From: Phascolomyces articulosus
Taxonomy: Eukaryota > Mucoromycota > Mucoromycetes > Mucorales > Lichtheimiaceae
Direction: 5' to 3'
DNA length: 64,000 nucleotides
NCBI GenBank assembly: GCA_025677815.1
Contig: JAIXMP010000013.1
Location: 372,001 to 436,000 of the forward strand
This document shows, piece by piece, positions 37,501 through 48,835 of this stretch. The notes beneath the pieces were generated by a model. That model was not told the DNA's origin, ran no database searches, and saw nothing but the letters and a program-made list of their open reading frames with translations. The translations under genes and the position numbers were made by a program. Each line of letters opens with the position of its first letter. The stretch's first letter is position 1.

Positions 37501-38020
37501 TCTTCAATGTGTTTGCACGATTCGCCAGTAGTTGGAAAGACGCAGCTCTTGCAGAAGAAAAGTATACGCAGAAATTGGAACGTGATGAACGCCGTCGCAA
37601 AGAAGAAGAGTTACGTAAAGAACGTTTGCGAATTAAACGTGAAAAGGAAGCAGAAAAGAACGCTGCTGTCAAGGAGGAGCAACAAAATGGTGTCGAAAAT
37701 GTGGATCTTAGTGAAGGTAAGAATAAAAATAACCGTGATCGAATGAACATTATACTTTTCTGATTAAGGGGGTTATATTGATTTGATTTTCTTTTTTATT
37801 ATTAATAGAAGCAACTACCGGTACTGAAGATGATCGACGTATGATGGATAACTTGCTTGCAAAATTACGTGCTGGTGATGCTGAAACTGCACCACGAACA
37901 CGAAGAAAGCGCCGACAACATAACAGATCAGAAGAACGGTCAAGTACTCCAGAAGAGCAGCCGACAGAAGATGATCATATGTTGGCAGAAAACTTATTAA
38001 AGAGCTTACAATCTGATTAA
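31521..38020 (+). CDS. Diaphanous-related formin (GBD/FH3-FH1-FH2-DAD)
   Basis: About 26 exons encode roughly 1,465 residues. After a Ser-rich start (MSDFFDKIGRRWSK), the GBD/FH3 region runs from about 32064 to 33776 (for example MLAWDVEKKWLMLV, FFIRKFMEADLRA, WVIKFIDLKGV). A coiled coil follows (33879-34490), then the FH1 polyproline region (34975-35880, many GAPPPPPPPPPPG units). FH2 runs from about 35935 to 37560 (LKNLQWQKLDHR, LLIGNYMNASSLQGGAFG). The C-terminus holds a DAD: MDNLLAKLRAGD followed by the basic RTRRKRR. Formins of this layout (Bni1/SepA type) nucleate and elongate actin cables at hyphal tips and septa; FH1 feeds profilin-actin to FH2, and Rho-GTP binding relieves the GBD-DAD lock. 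The FH1 exon structure is unusual and is listed separately. The gene converges with GTB1. Confidence 0.93.
31817..31846 (+). repeat. AAT trinucleotide microsatellite in formin intron 1
   Basis: A run of AAT repeats directly before the acceptor AG at 31847-31848, inside the first formin intron. Similar A/T-rich microsatellites are common across the window. Confidence 0.7.
34871..35751 (+). other. Array of eight symmetric phase-1 mini-exons encoding FH1
   Basis: Eight consecutive exons are 34871-34906, 34975-35034, 35115-35150, 35232-35270, 35336-35392, 35478-35516, 35592-35630 and 35710-35751 (36, 60, 36, 39, 57, 39, 39 and 42 bases). All lengths are multiples of three and every junction is phase 1 (G|GT or similar). 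Seven of them carry one polyproline run each, and the last five start with GAPPP or GGAPPP. Any one can be skipped or duplicated without breaking the frame. Similar exon ends suggest growth by tandem exon duplication. Confidence 0.8.
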
Positions 38021-38308
38021 ATTATAAACACTATTAGTTAGAAATACTTTACATATCTTCTATTGTCCTTTACATATAAATATAACATATACTGCTATTT
38101 TTTAACAAAAAAAAAATACGATACATAATCACACACACTCACACACACTCTTTCCCTCTATGGAACAACATAATTTGTATGATGAAACTTCTTTTCTTTT
38201 TCCTTATAATTACTGTGATTAAACCCGCTTCTCTTCAATTATTATCTATTCTTCCAACTTAATTAAAAAAAAATGTAACACTATTTATATTCTTTATTTT
38301 TTTTTTGT

Positions 38309-40718
38309 TTATAATTCCTCGTGGACAACACCTGTAGGTTTGCTAGGACCCTTGATAGGTGTCTTCACAGGTTGTTGTTCTTTGGCTACTTCTTCAGGTA
38401 TAGGACATACAGCGGGAGTCTTCATTCTGTATCGGTATTCACACTTTTCAGGTTCAGTTACTTCAAGAATTTCTGTAGCACCACTACATTCAAAAGTAGC
38501 ATGGACACTTCGTTCAGGACCGTTCCAACATTTAGTTCCACGTGCATAAATTTGTTTCATATGGTCTTCACCCAAGAATTTATCAAAATGGCTACACATA
38601 AAAATAATTGTTGGTGAGATTCATTTTGAGGTTGGATTCAGAAAACTTTACTCTTAACATACCCCAATTTTACACGTGCACCGTCTCTGTTGGATTTTTG
38701 ATAAGCGTCGCCAAAGATACAAACTGAATAAGTATATCTATTATAAATGGAGAAAGATAATTAGTGACATGCGATTTTAGTTAGTCGGATTTTTCTTGAT
38801 AAATATAGAAAGGTACTTACTCGCCCTCATTTTTTTCAACACAAACGTCTTTAAGCTTAAGCCATTCATAATGTTCACCATAATCCTTGCTAAGATCATC
38901 ATTGATTGTATTAAGTTTTCTTTCGGCTTGTTGGATTTCATCATTGACTTGACTATGTGCTTTCTTGGCTGCTTCCAGAGCTAAAATTTGTTTTAAAAAA
39001 TCAATCAGTCCACTTGGTTTTTTTTTTCCTCAGCACTTGATACGCGCATTATGAAAAAAGAAAATCAAGATCCAAAGAATGCCCACCTGAACCCCTGTTA
39101 TTAACACTATCATTATTCTCGGCTTTTTCCAATGGAATCAGGCCTCTCCAATCAGGTGGGATTACATTGGCAATTTTTTGCAATGCGGTTTGTACAAATG
39201 ATACTTTACCTTTTTTTGCGTTGAATGAACAAGTTATTTTAGCATGATATATATAATATGGTAATGTATACAATGCAAAATCAGTCAAAGGAATAGCAAA
39301 CTATGCTAGTTTGGTTGAGTAAAGATCATTTACTTACCAGCTTGTTCTGGAGTATCTTGCTCTTGTTCAATTTCTTGATCAGCTTCTTCACTATCGTCCT
39401 CATAGTTGGCAAAAGTACTTTGATCACTTTCGATTTCCTTGTATTTAAGCAAGTCATTGTCTATATCAGCCTTTAATTCGTCATAACCATCAATGAAATC
39501 ATCGTAACCAGCGATAGCAGCTTTGACAGCCATGTCATGGAAATTATGGTTATGGTCACGTTTCATATCTTTCAAAATTGTCACCAAAGTGTCGATCTCA
39601 TCTTCAAGTGTTTGGATATGATCTTTAAGTGTAGCAACATTACACGGTGGACATTTCGCTTTTTTTGATGACGATTTTTTGCTTGAATATTTCATTGCGT
39701 CCTCTTCTAATCCATCGATTTCCTCTATATAACAATATTGTGTTCGTTGTTTTTCCGTCAAAAAAAAAAAAAAAAAGATAGTGGAAACAAGCAGATTTGT
39801 AATTAAAAAGTAAACTTTACGTTGACGACGGCTCAATTCTGCACGTTTAATCGCTAATTCGTCTTCTAATCCAGCTTTTTCTTCTTGCCAATGTTTGACA
39901 GTCTCTTGTGCTTCTTGGATAAGTTTGCGCTTGGCAGAAATACCTGCGCTATGAATTTTGTGCAAAACTGCTTGTTCACGAGCATATTCAGCAGCAAATG
40001 ACTTGCATCGATTTGGACAAGAAATTAAACCGCTTGTTTCGTCTGATCCATCGCAGCATGCATCATCTATAGAAAAATATAGTTGTTTCGATAAATATGT
40101 CTACCATTTGTTTGTAAGGTCAAGTAGCAAAAAAAAAAAAAAAAAAAAACCGTACCGCATACACCATCATTAACAGCATACGATTTGATATAAGCAGGGA
40201 TATGACCCTCATTATGGCAATAAAATAAACCATTTGGACACGCTGAAGTACCTATTATTATTGTTTTCCGTCCAAAAAAAAAAAAAGGAGTGTAAGTGAG
40301 AATAAATATATTGTTGCTAATAAAAGTTCGCATATCTTTTTCTCCTATCAAACAGTAATATCTTCTTCTTCTACAAGTGTATCTATCTATTATGTACCTG
40401 GTTCATCAGATCCATCAGGGCAATCACAATAGTCATCATTAATTGCTGTAAATGGAATCTTTTTTGACTTGTCGAGACATTCCCATTGACCATCAGAATG
40501 AGGTGAATAAAGTGGTTGTTCTACAGGAACAATAAACAATGACCATTAATTCAAATGTCAAAAGTGTTTGTTTGTCTTTTTCCATTATAAAATAACTATT
40601 TGTGTTGGTTCTTTTTATATATATTCGTACGTTCAGGTGCAACGCCCCATAATGTAGAAGCTTGGACAAGTGCCACTGCTGCTAAAATACAAGGAAAGGT
40701 ATATCTTAATGGAACCAT
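38309..40718 (-). CDS. GTB1: Glucosidase II beta subunit (PRKCSH/GTB1)
   Basis: A multi-exon gene starting at 40718 with a signal peptide ([20 protein letters not shown]). Two LDL-A-like calcium-binding modules follow ([14 protein letters not shown] and a [13 protein letters not shown] region spanning a splice junction). A long charged coiled coil comes next, with an internal acidic stretch ([15 protein letters not shown]). The C-terminal MRH lectin domain has its conserved pieces: [24 protein letters not shown] and [17 protein letters not shown], giving the Gln-Arg-Glu-Tyr mannose-binding set. The protein ends in VHEEL, a variant of the ER-retrieval tetrapeptide HDEL. The beta subunit keeps the catalytic alpha subunit in the ER and presents mannose-bearing N-glycans for glucose trimming in the calnexin cycle. 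The catalytic alpha subunit is not in this window. It converges with the formin gene (288 bases apart). Confidence 0.93.
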
Positions 40719-41240
40719 CAGATGGAATAACTCTCTTGTTTTTTTACGCGTTATTTTTTAGATAAGAAAAAAAAAGAGAGCAGAAGGAAACAGGTTTTTT
40801 TTTTTGCGGAAACTATAATACTCAACGCATAAGAAATGGACAACACATTTGTACAACCAATATTATTTACTATAACCCTATCTATTCAGGTTTGTCTAAA
40901 TACCCTATTGATAAAGTTATTTTCTTTTATGTTTCTTTATATAATAGAATGACAATTAGTTATATCAGTACTCTTTACTATTATAGAAAGAATTTTATAA
41001 ATATTATTATGCTATTTTTTACAATAATTTTTGATTTATTTTATATAACTAATAACTACAAAAATGAATTATTCTCTATAATTTACTAATCCAAAAAAAA
41101 TTTGTTTTTATTTTAAAAAATAGAGAAAAATATTCTTATTCTTATAAATCTACTTTCAATAGCATTTTCACAAAATAATAAACAGAAATTATTGAAAAAT
41201 TAAGGTATCTATAGACTATAAATTTATAATAAATATCAAA
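40719..41240. other. Intergenic between GTB1 and tRNA-His
   Basis: AT-rich DNA. The T/A-rich part next to 40719 is expected to be the GTB1 promoter. No other feature is seen. Confidence 0.5.
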
Positions 41241-41311
41241 GCCGTGATAGTATAGTGGCAGTACATTGCGTTGTGGCCGCACTGACCCTGGTTCGATTCC
41301 AGGTCACGGCA
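41241..41311 (+). tRNA. tRNA-His (anticodon GUG)
   Basis: A cloverleaf can be drawn. The acceptor arms are GCCGTGA and TCACGGC, with discriminator A at 41311. The D arm is GTATAGTGGCAGTAC, the anticodon loop is TTGTGGC and the T arm is CCTGGTTCGATTCCAGG. The anticodon GTG reads histidine codons. The internal A and B boxes (TAGTGGC, GGTTCGATTCC) are intact, so Pol III transcription is expected. There is no intron. The outermost anticodon-stem pair appears to be a T-C mismatch, which is tolerable. The extra G-1 of mature tRNA-His is added after transcription in eukaryotes. Confidence 0.95.
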
Positions 41312-41354
41312 ATTCAATACATTACAATCTGAAGCAATTCGGGTTGTAAGAACC

Positions 41355-41386
41355 TTTTGAGTTTTTTTCACGCCCTTTTTTTTTTT
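41355..41386 (+). terminator. Pol III oligo-T terminators downstream of tRNA-His
   Basis: TTTT at 41355-41358, T7 at 41362-41368 and a longer T run at 41376-41386 are the first plus-strand T stretches after the tRNA, so Pol III should release here. The distance (44 bases) is longer than usual. Confidence 0.5.
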
Positions 41387-41732
41387 ATTTGCTTGAGGAG
41401 ACGATGCATAATAATCATGATCGTTGTTTTTTTTTTCTTCTTCCTCCTCTTCTACTAGCTTTCGTGGTGGTGGTATTTGCTTTTCGTGATGGAAAAAACA
41501 AACAAGGTACAATGGCGACGTAATATATGATAAATATGGTTATTATTACTATGAAATTTACTTCTACTACCACTACTATTGTTCCTCCCCTCCTACTGCT
41601 ATTCTGCTACCAAGGTAAATATTTATTGTTGTCATTATTGTTCATTTAATATACTAAATTATTGCTTATTATTACTAATGAGACATGGGTACAATATGGA
41701 TATATCCGCTATCTTACGTACATTTGTATATA

Positions 41733-41829
41733 CAGGGTTTTTCCAAATTATTTGCGTAAAGTCATTGATTTAAACAGGGAAACGCAAAATAAATTTTCTT
41801 GATGCAAATAATTTGGTAGGAAAAACCTG
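41733..41829. mobile_element. Short mariner-like MITE, 97 bp
   Basis: The element begins CAGGGTTTTTCCAAATTATT and ends as the reverse complement of CAGGTTTTTCCTACCAAATT, with a small internal gap in the pairing. Flanking TA dinucleotides at 41731-41732 and 41830-41831 fit a Tc1/mariner-type target duplication. It has no coding capacity. Its terminal sequence differs from the element at 4832-5010, so it belongs to a different family. Confidence 0.7.
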
Positions 41830-41831
41830 TA

Positions 41832-44338
41832 AATGGTGAACAGTCTTCCATTTTATTTCTTTTTTCTTACAGATGTTTATAAAATACTTACAAGAAATCA
41901 TCTTGATTTTTTGATCAAAAGAAAATAGCAATGCTATAAATAAAAAACATGTTACATATTTTGTTTCAATTAACCTTGGGAAGATGGCGCAGAAGTGTGA
42001 CCTGGTTTATGATCTGTAAGCAATATTGTTTCTATCGAATATGAAGAGTTTGGCTATATGGCATTATACCCATTAATACAAAAGCTGGGGGAATAACAAA
42101 CATGTTTCCTTTTACTCTATGTACTGGAATGGCTCTGTCCTACTTCATCGTAACCTTTTGTATATGTAACATTTTTACAGTTATAACTCTCCATCTCACT
42201 GATATGAAATATATAATAATATATATAAAGAATTATCCACCTCTTCTTTTTCACATTTTAGTTATATAGCCCCTTTTAATGATTCTAGCACTTTAATTTA
42301 TGGCAAAGTTTTCAATGTATTCATAAGTAACGCACATTATTGAAATAGTAAAATAAATAAATAAATGGTAAAGTAAAATATCAGAGTTGTTTCGCAGTCT
42401 TTATTGGTCCCATCTTCTATTGATAAACGCCGTCAGATTATAAAAAGAAAAAGAATAGCTCAGGTGTAGTACACTGTTGGACTTACTATCCACATATGTT
42501 TTAAGTTGGTAATTAGCAATGGCAATATTATACATAAATAGATAAGCTGTATACATGTGTTTATTTATATCAAAGATATAATGGAACGGAAAGCTATATT
42601 GACATCAGATATAAACATAGGTTGAAAATAACTTATAAAAGAAAGGTCATTCACTCTACAGCATATTAATAATAGACTAACCCGAATAATTATATGTAGC
42701 TAGTAATGACTACTTATACAATAACATTGAGTAGAATCAATATTATTAGGCTACCACCATTGCTTATTGCAGATGTCTGGATATATATATACAACTACTA
42801 CTCATGTTTTGACCAGCTACTTTTTTATTTTCTTTGGTTTGAAACGGATAAGTAAGTCGATCCTTTGCCAAGTACTCTTGGCGGCAAGCTTTAGACCAGC
42901 TGTCCTTTTTTATGTGTCTGTTATCTGTTTTCGTCAAATGAGGAGGTGCTTTTGCTACAGGTAATTATTGGATTGTGTTGTTGACAGCGATATTTCTTAT
43001 TGATAAGTTTTAAACCAACGTTTCTTTGCGTTGTAGATGTTTCCAGGACATCATTTACAATCGGTTGTGTATTGAACTGCTTTTTTCAAGTAGACAAATG
43101 AATGGATATTCCAGAATTTCGGACGAGAAGATCCATGTTTACAAGCAATTGTTAAGAAAGCAAGTGACGAACATCGATTTGAAGTTTTTCCATTCTTAAT
43201 TTTATGATTACCTTCAGTAACACTGCCTTTTATATTACTTATATTAACTTTTTTTTTGTTTAATCCATATTTAATAATAATATAATGTACTTTGTTTTAT
43301 AACATCTCCTTTAAACATAGCATCAGGCACTGTATGATGATTAAGTTTGAAGTTTAAGGGAAGTTGACAACTGTTAATGTTTTTTTTTTTTTGAGGAAAA
43401 AATTTAAGCGTCGTATATTTCCAGGTTAAATATCTCTTCAGGGCCGAAAATGGTGCGGAACGATCTTATGTGTTGGGAATAAACATTTTTTTTTGGAATG
43501 AAATCATAGCTATATACACTAGATAGCAGAAAACTGCACTCATCTGACAAAAAATCGTGATAAATGGAATACCTAGTATATGGTAAACTTTACTATTATT
43601 ACTATTATTATTATTATTATTATAAATTTAATTGTAATAATAATGATAACGTATCATTTTCTATTTATGTATTGCATAAAAAAGAATATTTGGGTTTTTT
43701 TTATTCAATCATCCACAGTTGACTTGTTATTCTTCTTTGAAAAGGAGATGGAAAAGATTATTACAAAAATGAGTCTAATGGAAAAAAAGCTGATGGGGTG
43801 GGTGGGAGATCGAAATGATTAAAAAATATTCTGTTGTGACGGTTTGCTTTCCCAGACACGTTTGTGAGAGGGGAGGAGAGTTCCCAATCCGTTGAAAAAA
43901 AGAATTCTCGCGTTATCCCAATACTTCTTTTTTTTTCTTACCCACTTGTTTTTTTTTTGACATTTTAAACGCACCTTTTTTCTTCATCATTTGTCACATT
44001 TAACGCGTCTGTCTCCTCCACACTACGTTTCCGTGTCATTCTCCCTCCGTTTTTAGTCATTTATAACACGCACCCTTAACTCTCACTTTCTCTTAAAACA
44101 CGTAAAATATTTTTTTATTTTTTTATTTTTTTTATAAAAAAATACTTTGGAACGTGTATTTTTTTTGTGTGAATAGACAAGCGTGTTTAACCTTTTTTTT
44201 GTTCATTACTGCTTTTCATCTTTATAGTTTTAAACCTTCTTCCTTTTATTTTATCTCCTTCTTGTAAGTAATATTTGTAATTAGAAAATAATAGTATATG
44301 GATTATAGACTAATCACTTTTTTATACATATATAGATC
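41832..44338. other. Gene-poor region upstream of the KH-domain gene
   Basis: AT-rich DNA with one weak spliced candidate (42767-43199, listed separately). The last 400 bases are strongly T/C-rich and include ACGCGT near 44003, the core of an MCB-type cell-cycle element. They probably form the promoter and leader of the KH gene. Confidence 0.4.
42767..43199 (+). CDS. Candidate two-exon small protein, unknown
   Basis: Exons 42767-42960 and 43037-43199 join in phase (donor GTAATT, acceptor GTAG) to give 118 residues. The second exon encodes CFQDIIYNRLCIELLFSSRQ and then a charged segment with SDEKIHVYKQLLRKQ. The first exon is hydrophobic and less convincing, and its ATG may be wrong. No family recognised. 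It may be a relic or a chance join. Confidence 0.25.
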
Positions 44339-45915
44339 ATGTCTCAACCATCAAACGGAAGTGCTGAACATTTTGATGATCCCAACACCACAACTGAAAA
44401 TGTTGATACTTCTGATGTTCAACCTACTGGTGATGAACAATTAACTTTACGTGCTTTAGTGACGACCAAAGAAGCTGGTGTTATCATCGGAAAAGGTAAA
44501 ATAAACAATAGTGAAAAGAAAGCTTGGAACAACAAGAATATGTTGGATGGTAGAGATGATGATGATGACGATGAAAAAAAAGGGATATAAGTCAATGTGG
44601 AAGTGGTTGAAAGGCTGGACAAAGAGAGTGAGAAGAGATTTATGGAGTGCCTTTTTAAGTGGAATTGATGATGATAATGTGAACCTATGTCTATATAAAA
44701 TAACAATAACAATAACAATATCCATTTCTCAATCTTTATTAGCTGGTAAGAATGTGGCGGAGCTCCGTGATTCTACTGGTGTCAAGGCTGGTGTTTCCAA
44801 AGTGATCCAAGGGGTTCATGATCGTGTCTTGACCGTGAGTGGTTCTCTTGAAGGTGTTGCCAAGGTATATATAGAAAAATTTAGAAAAAAGAAAAGAAAT
44901 TGTCACGTGTAAAAATGAAAAAATGAAGGTTTTTTTTAATATTTGTTACTAAAACCACCAAAAAAATTAAATTGTTAGGCCTACTCTTTAATTGCTCAAA
45001 CACTTCTTGATAATCCCATTTCACCTGCTACTCCTCCCACTTCACCTACTTCTCCTTCATCCAATAACAACAATGGTGGTGTTATGGCTACTATTCGTCT
45101 TTTGATCTCACACAACTTGATGGGTACCGTCATTGGTCGTCAAGGTGCTAAAATCAAGCATATCCAAGATACTTCTGGTGTTCGCATGGTTGCTTCCAAA
45201 ACTTTGCTTCCTCAAAGTACCGAACGTGTCGTTGAAGTCAGAGGCACTGTGGAAGGTGTTCATTTAGCCATTTCGGAAATTGGACAATGTCTTATTGATG
45301 ATAAGGAACGTGCTTATGGTACCATTTTGTATAATCCTACCAAGGTCGATACTGTCAACCAACAACAGCAACAAACTTCCCAACAACAATCACAATCCCG
45401 TCGTACCTCCATTACTCGTACTGGTAATGGTACCGACTTTTCTGACTATCAACAAAACTCCCGTCGTACCTCTGTTTCATCCCAAAATTTCCTTAATAAT
45501 CCTAATGTCCGTACTCAACACATTTCTATCCCTAGTGACATGGTTGGTTGTATCATTGGTATGTATATTATTATTTTGGCAAACAGTATATGGTGGAATG
45601 ATAATAGGAGAAAGGGAAAAATGCTAGAGATGATATATGTAAATCTATTTCTGGAGTAAAAGAATTAAGTCAATTATAATGGTAATAATAGGTCGAGGTG
45701 GCTCCAAGATCACTGAAATCCGTCGTTTGTCTGGCTCGAGAATTTCTATTGCAAAGGTTCCTCATGATGAATCTGGAGAACGTATGTTCACTATCCAAGG
45801 TACACCTGAAGCAAATGAACGTGCTTTGTATTTGCTTTATGGACAACTTGAAAACGAAAAGGAACGTCGTCTTCGAGGTGCCATGCAAGAAGATGATATC
45901 CTCGAAGAAGAGTAA
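44339..45915 (+). CDS. Triple-KH-domain RNA-binding protein (PCBP/Rnc1-like)
   Basis: Four exons (44339-44495, 44743-44864, 44979-45558, 45692-45915) total 1,083 bases, or 360 residues. Three type-I KH domains carry GxxG loops: GVIIGKAGKNVAELR, GTVIGRQGAKIKHIQ and GCIIGRGGSKITEIR. KH1 and KH3 are each split by an intron inside the GxxG loop. A Pro/Thr/Ser linker follows KH1, and a Gln-rich linker with repeated RRTS motifs lies between KH2 and KH3; such RRxS sites are typical basophilic-kinase targets. The layout matches poly(C)-binding proteins, fission yeast Rnc1 and yeast Hek2/Pbp2, which bind mRNAs and adjust their stability or translation. The protein ends in an acidic tail (EDDILEEE). 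Confidence 0.9.
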
Positions 45916-46431
45916 ATAATAATAAAAATTTAATCGTGTGTACTTTTTTTCTTTTCTTACTTGCCCTTTTACTATAAAAAAATTTCTATCTTTGTCGTTG
46001 TATATCTTTCCTTCTACCTCTTTTTCTTTTGCCACATTTATAAAAAATACATACACACACAAGCGTACGCAACACACACACACACAAATCCCCTTTTTTA
46101 TATTTTAGTATTATTTCTATCTGTCTGTTTCTTTTTCTTTTACAAAAACGCTCTTATTTTCTTTTTTTATCGCTTTTGGATATATAGTTTGCCACAACAT
46201 ACAAAAAAAGTTCTTTTTTCTCAATGCTTTTTTCATTTCCATATATTTATATATTATTATTATTATTATTCTATTTTTTTAATAATGTCTTATATTATTA
46301 TTGAGTGTTTATATTGATAATGATAATCATGATGATAAATGCTAAATGTATAAATATATACTATATGAAGTAGAATATAAAGTCCAATTACAAATGATGT
46401 CACAAAAATGGGGCTGCTATTATTATTATTA
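45916..46431. other. Convergent 3' region between KH gene and rhomboid gene
   Basis: About 500 bases of T-rich DNA between two convergent stop codons. No gene seen. Confidence 0.5.
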
Positions 46432-48275
46432 TTATATATCACTACTGTCACAAAATCCTCGGACTGGTAAACATGAAATGTATCGACAATAAGGGCAAAA
46501 CTATAAGAATAGAGAAGCATGTTAGTTTTAATCATTCTTTAATAGAACGAATCCTGTATATATTTAACATACCTCATCTGGTTCATCTACTGCATAAAAT
46601 CGATTCGACATGATGATGAATAAAGTGATTAATCCTGCAAGAGCAAGAAGGCGGGCAATCCAAAGACACACAATGCCTTTTCGACCAATACGTGGTAGTG
46701 GTGGTACTACTATGATGCCCAACAATAACCCGGCAACAAATCCACCAATATCAGAATAATTATCGGCTCTATAACACACATATAACGTAGTTGTTAGAAT
46801 GATGCTATATATAAATTAAAATTCTGTTTCTAGGGAATGTCGTTTAATTCTGTTTCATACCCAGGCAATAATCCAAGTGTGAAACAAAATGCTATATAGT
46901 AGAGTATAGAAGGTGATAAGTCATTTGATTTAGTATATTATTCATTTTTATTCGTACGGATATTTATAAAATGTGAATGATCATATATATACCTGTCAAA
47001 ATAATCAGTTTAGCAAGATGACGTACAGGTTGCACCAATCGTTTCCATGTCAATATCAAATCAATAAATAAACATGCAATCATACCAAGTACTGCACTAC
47101 TACATCCCACGGACTCTATTATAACAATAAAAAAAAAACGAATTGAATGATATAAGTATATAATAGATAATAAAAATATATTGTTTTTCCTTCATATTGA
47201 ATAACTTACGTGATGTGATAGGGCTAAAATTAGCACCAAACAAATTCCCAAATATTCCAGAAACAAAAAATACCAACGCAACATTTAAACTACTAATGAC
47301 ACGTTCCAATCTTGCCGCCAAAAGAACATGGCCAATCATATTACAACCCAATTGAACTAATCCTGAGTGAACAAACAGAGGCGTAATAAAACGAAAACCT
47401 TGATCAGGGACATGATCCATCAAAAACCCACCCATACCACAAACATCTTGCAAAGAACATGTGGTGCGTACCGTTACTTTACGATTGGAAAGGGCAAATG
47501 CTGGACTGATTAAATTCTTTAAATCTTCTTCGGGCTCGTTATCATCATCTTTACTTCCTGCAAATCCATCTTTGGCTGATTCATAAGGTTTATTAAAACA
47601 AACGTATTGTTCATCCGGTGGCATGGCAGTGGTGGCTTTCATACAGGGTATATACCGTGCTCCTGATTGAATTAGAGTTTGTGTCGATGGTCCCAACATG
47701 GGGTTAAAAGGATCAAATTCAAAGAATTCTCCAGAGAGTTCACGATTCATCATGAATTCACCCGACATGATGGCGAACATAAAGATCATGATAATATAAG
47801 TAAAAACAACGGGCCACTGATGTTCTCGTGTTACTGGAGCAAGACCTGTTTTGAAAAAAATGGTACACCAATCTCTTCCATCATTACCGCCACTTGTTGA
47901 TGTTGTAGAGATTGTACGGAGAGAACGATGGTGATGATTTTGACATTGTTCTTCGTCGTCAGGATGATGATAAATATCAGATGGTGTGTTGGTACTAAGA
48001 ATTTTGGTCGCTCGTTCCCAATTGGTACTGGAAGAGGATATGTTATGCAGGTGTTGTTGTGGATGACACCATGATAGGAAACCAGAAGAAGATGGGTCAA
48101 TAAAAGAAGAGTTATTTATGTTATTTTGGCAACAAGGAATATTTAATACAGAACTATTATTATTATTATTGGATGGTAAGTTGGGTTGTTTAACCGGATC
48201 CGTTGTTTTTCCATAATACAGAAAGGAGGGTCGACGAGTGTATTCTTTTGTTTTTTCAGGATCAGGACCCAACAT
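46432..48275 (-). CDS. Rhomboid-family membrane protein, probable pseudoprotease
   Basis: Five exons. The first (48275 to about 47211) holds a 120-residue Asn/Ser/His-rich cytosolic N-terminus, a first membrane helix, a large loop and the FRFITPLFVHSGLVQLGCNM helix typical of rhomboids. The second has the nucleophile motif GCSSAVLG (GxSx kept). The fourth has DNYSDIGGFVAGLLLG, where active rhomboids have DNxxHxGGFxxG: the catalytic histidine position is Asp (codon GAT). The last exon gives a Cys-rich tail, FCPYCRYISCLPVRGFC, as in other fungal rhomboids. Rhomboids cut membrane proteins inside the bilayer with a Ser-His pair. Loss of the His predicts no protease activity and a substrate-binding or chaperone role, as in iRhoms and derlins. 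That inference rests on one aligned residue. Confidence 0.88.
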
Positions 48276-48631
48276 TTTATTTTTTGAATAGAAATATGTA
48301 ATTGTATATACAAGAGAAACGAAAAAAGAAGAGGAAGAAAGAAGTGATTATATAAAATATGATTTAAAAGAAAATATATAAAAAAGGAGGAGTTTTAGAT
48401 GATGATAATGATTATATATCTCGTTATTTAGAAAAGAAAAGGGGTGAATAGTATCTAAATGATTCTCTCTTTCTCTCACCCCTTCCCACCCATTATTCAT
48501 TCTACCCCCCTTTTTTTTCAATACATGTCCATTTGTTAGCATATCATTATAATTATATACACATTGTTTTTCATCATGAGATTCTGGCTTTGTTTGTATT
48601 TTTTAATGATTGGAAAAGCTAAAATAGTAAA

Positions 48632-48633
<2 letters not shown>

Positions 48634-48665
<32 letters not shown>
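48634..48665. repeat. AT dinucleotide microsatellite
   Basis: About 16 AT units without interruption. It is a slippage-prone site, likely to vary in length between strains. Confidence 0.9.
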
Positions 48666-48669
<4 letters not shown>

Positions 48670-48780
48670 AGGAACGCAAATTATAATACTACTATTTTTT
48701 TTTTGGATGTGGTTGTCGTTGCTATTGTAATATCTATAAAGCGATAGAATGGAAATTATAAAGGGTAATGAGCTAATGAT

Positions 48781-48782
<2 letters not shown>

Positions 48783-48827
<45 letters not shown>
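48783..48827 (+). repeat. AG dinucleotide microsatellite
   Basis: About 22 AG units. Pure purine/pyrimidine tracts like this can form triplex DNA. It is located in the gap between the rhomboid promoter and the BRE1 3' end. Confidence 0.9.

Positions 48828-48835
<8 letters not shown>

Noticed and set aside
41216..41512. Minus-strand Lys/Glu-rich frame overlapping tRNA-His
   Set aside because: It overlaps a well-formed tRNA gene, its composition is low complexity, and no start or splice context supports it.
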